Shown in pieces: positions 60,574 to 64,000 of a stretch of 64,000 bases of DNA; the first letter of the stretch is position 1; every line of letters starts with the position of its first letter. The stretch comes from JBGAPH01 sp046349955. Lineage in GTDB: Bacteria > Planctomycetota > Planctomycetia > Pirellulales > JBGAPH01. The stretch spans positions 62,001 through 126,000 of the forward strand of contig JAXMBI010000002.1 of the NCBI GenBank assembly GCA_046349955.1. Reading direction: 5' to 3'. A program made the position numbers and the translations under genes. Under the pieces are notes generated by a model. It had not been told where the DNA came from and did not search any database. It was given only the letters and a program-made list of their open reading frames with translations.

Positions 60574-61857
60574 CTAGCGAATCACCGACGGCTCGGCCAA
60601 TTGCTTCTTGAGCGCCTGGAGGTCGGGCAGGGGCACGTCTTCGACCGGCTTGATCGCCGCCGTGTCGATCGGCTCGGGAGCGGCCTCTTCTGCGTGTGCC
60701 TGCTCGGTCTCGGGCGCCGAGAAGTCATGCACCACGGTCAGCCGGCCGTCGTCGCGCCACGAGGACCACAGCCCCACTTGTTTGCCGAGGGCGAAGCTGC
60801 CGATGCACTGCCGGTGGCCGTTGGCATGCCACCAGATCCAGCGGGCATCGGCCAGGCCGTCGTTGAATTCGCCGCGGGCCATCGCCTGGCCGGTGGGATA
60901 CCACCAGACCCAGCGGCCCGTTTGCTTGCCGAGTTCATACTTGCCGCGGGCCAGCCGCTCGCCGTTGGGGTGCCAGTACATCCATTCGCCGTGACGGAGC
61001 GCGGGGGCGGATTGCTGTGCGGCGTTGAGCACCACTTCGCCATCCCACCACTTATATTGTGCCCGCTCGATCTTACGGGGCCGCAACTGCCAGCCTTCGG
61101 CCTTCTTCTTGCCGGGGCCGTACCAGGTCATCTCCTTAGCCAACTCGTGCCCGGCGACGTAGACGATCTTCGAAACGACCTGTTGCTTGGCGTTGAGTTC
61201 GATCAGCTCGTTGTCGAGCTGGCCGTTGTCGAAGGTCGCCTCGCGGCGCATCTGGCCGTCGGGATACCACCAGGTCGAGCGGCCGTGCCGCTGGCCGTCC
61301 TTGAATTCCCACTGGCAGGCCATGCGGTCGCGGGCGTCGTACACCGTCCACGCGCCATGCAGCCGGCCGTCGCGAAGCTGAAACTCCGCCCGGAACGGCC
61401 GCTGGAACTCCGCGAACAGCGGGTCGGCGAACATCTTGCCTTCGTCGGGCTTGTACCAGCGGGTCCAGTTGCCGGTGTGCCGGCCCATGTCGAACTGGCC
61501 GCGGCCAATGACTCCGCCCTTCTCGTCGAACATGACCCAGGGACCATGGTTCACGTAGTTGCGGTCGGCGTCGAGCGTTACATGCCGCTCGATCTTGAGC
61601 GCGAGGCTCGGGTAGCGCTCACGGACGATCTCGGTGTCGCCATCATTCTCGGCTTCGGCCGAGGCGTCGGCCTCTTCGGCCGGTGCGATCGGCTGGCCGG
61701 CCTGCGCGTCGTCGAGCAGATCGGGAATCTCGCTGGCCGGCGCCGGCGGCACGTCGGCCGCATCTTCGGCCCACGCGGGGCGAACCAGGCCGGACATCAG
61801 GCAGCCCGCCAGCACGGCCCCACCGGCGAACTTCTTGTAGGCAACGTCGAGACGCAT
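60574..61857 (-). CDS. Secreted MORN/YwqK-type repeat protein
   Basis: 427 residues. A signal peptide (AYKKFAGGAVLAGCLMSGLV, cleavage near AWA-EDA) and an acidic linker precede at least seven MORN-type repeats (HTGNWTRWYKPDEGKMF, HGRSTWWYPDGQMRREATFD, HGEWMYWHPNGERLARGKYE, TGRWVWWYPTGQAMARGEFN). The C-terminus is a short Pro/Glu tail. It is the upstream member of a pair with the 59022 gene and presumably paralogous. In some bacteria YwqK-like proteins are linked to antitoxin or immunity roles. Nothing here proves that. Confidence 0.75.
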   Translation of the reverse strand: MRLDVAYKKFAGGAVLAGCLMSGLVRPAWAEDAADVPPAPASEIPDLLDDAQAGQPIAPAEEADASAEAENDGDTEIVRERYPSLALKIERHVTLDADRNYVNHGPWVMFDEKGGVIGRGQFDMGRHTGNWTRWYKPDEGKMFADPLFAEFQRPFRAEFQLRDGRLHGAWTVYDARDRMACQWEFKDGQRHGRSTWWYPDGQMRREATFDNGQLDNELIELNAKQQVVSKIVYVAGHELAKEMTWYGPGKKKAEGWQLRPRKIERAQYKWWDGEVVLNAAQQSAPALRHGEWMYWHPNGERLARGKYELGKQTGRWVWWYPTGQAMARGEFNDGLADARWIWWHANGHRQCIGSFALGKQVGLWSSWRDDGRLTVVHDFSAPETEQAHAEEAAPEPIDTAAIKPVEDVPLPDLQALKKQLAEPSVIR

Positions 61858-62423
61858 GGCGACAAACTCCGAGTCGAGAACTGGTCGTTCGGCGACGAAT
61901 CCGCGCTGCTGGCATTCTCGAGGCGGGCGCAAAAGCCTGCCCGCACGGTCGTCATAACCTGTACCATCGGCGCGCACGGCACGTCCGACACAGTTTTTGT
62001 CCGAGGGGTCCGCGTCGAGACGATTCGGCTCGGGGGATTGGGAAAGAGAGGGAACGTGTCCCCGCGGGTGCTCGCGTTCCACTCAACGCAACAAGCTCCG
62101 CCGCCCCCACTCCCACAGGAGAGGGGAGAAGGGCGCATTAAAAACCCGCCGATGTCGCCTTGTGCAGGCGTCCGTCGACGGGCCATCACGAACCGGTCCC
62201 ACGAGTAGACCAAGTTCGCGTTCTTGTGTTGGCGAGCCCACCACAGGGGGCAGAACTGGATGGGCTCGCTTGGACTGGCGACTTTCGTCATCAGCCAAAG
62301 GCCAACCAATTGCACGTGTCGTGCCAGACGCTCTTGGGCCGCAGAACCGCTCCGATTCGCCCGCTTTGCTTGTCTGCGTGCTTGCCGCGCAATCAACTCG
62401 CGATCACCCTGGCAGCCCGCCGA
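61858..62423. other. Intergenic region with decayed palindromes
   Basis: 566 bases between the MORN operon and the portal-like gene. It contains a GGCGGGC/GCCTGCCCGC hairpin near 61923-61955 and a degenerate member of the GGGAGAGGGG family near 62096-62133. No conserved ORF or tRNA was recognised. Confidence 0.6.
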
Positions 62424-63818
62424 TCAAGCAGTTCTCCCCTCTCCCCGTGGTTGGGGGGCCGGGGGTGAGGGAATGCCATGCCGTCGATTCGCCTGCTCCT
62501 GCTCATAGTCCAGCCCCAGCCGTTGACTCCACGTTTGGGGAGAAAGCACCCCCGCCTCGAACGCGATGCGGTGCGCCTCAGACTCCTTGAGCAGATCGCG
62601 CACGTGCAGGCTCGGCCGCCCGACCTGAATCTCCACCTGCCGCCGCACGTCGGCCGGCAACCGCCCGGCGGCCGCCGCCTGGCCGATCACTCGCCACATC
62701 ACGGCCAGGTCGTGTTGGGCCTGCTCCGCCTGCAAGCGGTCGAACATCTTGATCGCCGGCCCCTCGGCCACCATGGTCGAGGCGAAGTTGGCGTTCGAGG
62801 CGTCCGAGGTGAGCATGAACTCCGGCATCACCAGCCGGCTGGCGATCGCCCGCAGTTCCGCCTGCAACACCTGCACGAAGCGTCCGGCGTCGATGCCAGC
62901 GTCCGGGAAGTCGTAGTCGACCGCAGCGTCGACGTCGAGGATCGTGCCGGGCTCGATTCGTTGCGAGTATTGCGTGCGGCCGCTGGACGACACCGCCGTG
63001 TGATCGGCCTGCCCGGCCACGAACTGCTCGACGGTCGAGCGAGTCCGCCGCTGGTGTTTTCTTACCAGCGCGATCGCCGACTGGATTTCGGCCACCGCGC
63101 TCATGTTGCGGAGCAGCTTCTCGGCCCGCCGCAGATTCTTTCGCACGGGGTAGAACAGCGGCAGTCCGCGCTTCACGTTGCTATCGACCCCCAGCTTGCG
63201 GTGCTGGATCTCCGCGGCGTCGACCGGTTGGCCGTCAACGTAGTAGACGAGCCGGCGTTCGACGTCGCGCGGATCGACGCCAATGCCGAAGCTGGCGCTC
63301 GGATCCCCCGCCAGCCGGGCGGGCGTCGCCACTTGCCCCGGCTCGACGAAGCGCAGCTCGAGTTCTTCGGCCGCCGTGACAAAGAAGCGGAGGAACGCTT
63401 CGCCGTCGCGGTCGAGCCGGCGCACGATTTCCTGCTGCCGATGAGCCCATCCCGTGCGCTCGAAGAACTCGTCGAGCGTGCCTTGCACGCGCGCCAATAA
63501 ATCGGCGGCAACAGCCGCGCCTTTGCGGGGCGCAGCGCGATACGTATGCCCCGAGCCGACGATGTAGCTGATGCGGTTCTCATGGCCGTTGATGGCGAAC
63601 TCGTTGGTCGCCGCGAGCGCCCGGCACTGTGCGCGAATTTCTGCGAGCTGCGCTTCGCCCAGCGTTGGATCGGCGGCGACGCGTCCGCCTGCTGTGCCAG
63701 CGACCGGCAGCCAGGCCAACCCCTCGGCGTCGTCGAACCAGGCTTCACGCGGATCGACCAGGCTGTCCCACAAAGAATCGAGGGCTTCGCGCAGGCGGTG
63801 TTGGATGGGGAGGGACAT
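62424..63818 (-). CDS. Phage portal-like protein, isolated
   Basis: 464 residues resembling phage portal proteins. An N-terminal region (EALDSLWDSLVDPREAWFDD) leads to a core with VVPEFMLTSDASNANFASTM-like sequence (VMPEFMLTSDASNANFAS), DRDGEAFLRFFVTAAEEL and GLPLFYPVRKNLRRAEKLLR. The portal normally forms the dodecameric ring for DNA packaging. No capsid, terminase or integrase gene is visible, so this is a remnant, a gene-transfer-like element continuing to the right, or a domesticated gene. The last residues (GIPSPPAPQPRGEGRTA) are encoded by a copy of the intergenic palindrome. Confidence 0.72.
   Translation of the reverse strand: MSLPIQHRLREALDSLWDSLVDPREAWFDDAEGLAWLPVAGTAGGRVAADPTLGEAQLAEIRAQCRALAATNEFAINGHENRISYIVGSGHTYRAAPRKGAAVAADLLARVQGTLDEFFERTGWAHRQQEIVRRLDRDGEAFLRFFVTAAEELELRFVEPGQVATPARLAGDPSASFGIGVDPRDVERRLVYYVDGQPVDAAEIQHRKLGVDSNVKRGLPLFYPVRKNLRRAEKLLRNMSAVAEIQSAIALVRKHQRRTRSTVEQFVAGQADHTAVSSSGRTQYSQRIEPGTILDVDAAVDYDFPDAGIDAGRFVQVLQAELRAIASRLVMPEFMLTSDASNANFASTMVAEGPAIKMFDRLQAEQAQHDLAVMWRVIGQAAAAGRLPADVRRQVEIQVGRPSLHVRDLLKESEAHRIAFEAGVLSPQTWSQRLGLDYEQEQANRRHGIPSPPAPQPRGEGRTA
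62437..62471. repeat. Palindromic element at the 3' end of the portal-like gene
   Basis: CCCCTCTCCCC followed by GTGGTTGGGGGGCC and GGGGGTGAGGG. It is the same family as the copies at 6455, 6586, 30339 and 42705, with an imperfect stem. It lies within the last 16 codons of the portal-like gene. Confidence 0.7.
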
Positions 63819-63896
63819 GGGAGGGGTTCCTGTTTCATGAATTTCTGCAGCCGCGTAGGCTGGCCTGGCGAGTCACGCTGATGCGTCGGAGCTCAC

Positions 63897-63987
63897 CGTG
63901 CCGTAGGCACGACTCGAAAATAGCCCCACGTTTCAACGTGGGGTCGCTCGTCTATCGGTACGGCCGAATGCGTGCCAGCGGCACGCA
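63897..63987. repeat. Cluster of three short hairpins at the right edge
   Basis: CGTGCC/GGCACG (63897-63911), CCCCACGTT/AACGTGGGG (63924-63943) and TGCGTGCC/GGCACGCA (63969-63987). The second resembles a terminator on the minus strand (CTATTTTC follows). No gene is seen in 63819-64000. Confidence 0.65.
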
Positions 63988-64000
63988 TTGAAAACTCAGC

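Overview
The window is GC-rich, almost fully coding DNA of the kind found in planctomycetes (Pirellulales-like). The signs are a planctomycete/verrucomicrobial bacterial microcompartment (BMC) locus, exported PQQ-like beta-propellers, a DUF1559 pseudopilin with an H-X9-DG end, PEP-CTERM proteins with dockerin-like repeats, LL-diaminopimelate aminotransferase, and many intergenic palindromes. The taxon is inferred from gene content only. No rRNA, tRNA or CRISPR array was recognised.

Layout. 1-6451 (+) is the 3' part of a BMC operon: three pentameric shell proteins (BMC-P/EutN), a PduP-type CoA-acylating aldehyde dehydrogenase, a class II sugar-phosphate aldolase, a lactate/malate-type dehydrogenase and an unrecognised TIM-barrel-like protein. 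Hexameric shell proteins, PduL, kinase and regulator are not seen and are presumably left of the window. Five successive gaps in this operon are filled by one composite nested inverted repeat. 6.7-16.1 kb carries a beta-propeller, a SpoIIE-type phosphatase, an NtrC-type regulator, a PEP-CTERM protein, alpha-glucan phosphorylase and an acyl-CoA dehydrogenase-like protein. 16.4-21.6 kb (-) is an ExbB/ExbD operon whose third gene joins a TonB-like N-terminus to an exported alpha/alpha-toroid domain, followed by two small membrane proteins and a second TolQ-like protein. It is divergent from motA-motB.

23.3-30.1 kb has an Nramp-like transporter, an exported methyltransferase, a redoxin, a DUF1445 protein and FtsK. 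32.1-35.8 kb (-) is a tightly overlapping SDR / dihydropteroate-synthase-like / pabB operon, probably for tetrahydromethanopterin-type cofactor synthesis. 35.9-46.2 kb carries an acyltransferase-like protein, a lipoprotein, a DUF1559 pseudopilin, 2-oxoacid:ferredoxin oxidoreductase (korAB), an acyl-CoA synthetase with an in-frame palindromic insertion, and an AtuA-like protein. 46.4-58.5 kb has an Ntn-hydrolase acylase, a DJ-1/PfpI protein, two PLP aminotransferases, an epimerase-like protein, a kinase-like protein, a J-domain protein, an FHA-EAL fusion and a PEP-CTERM/dockerin protein. 58.5-63.8 kb (-) has a Gly/Tyr-rich exported protein, two MORN/YwqK-type secreted proteins and an isolated phage-portal-like gene.

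In the BMC part the aldolase would split a deoxysugar phosphate (fuculose- or rhamnulose-1-phosphate in characterised relatives) into DHAP and lactaldehyde. PduP would convert the aldehyde to the acyl-CoA, and the dehydrogenase would recycle NAD inside the shell. The most unusual signals are repeat-based: the modular nested hairpins between BMC cistrons, some of which appear to supply the next gene's ribosome binding site, and a second palindrome family found between genes, inside one coding sequence and at the 3' end of another.
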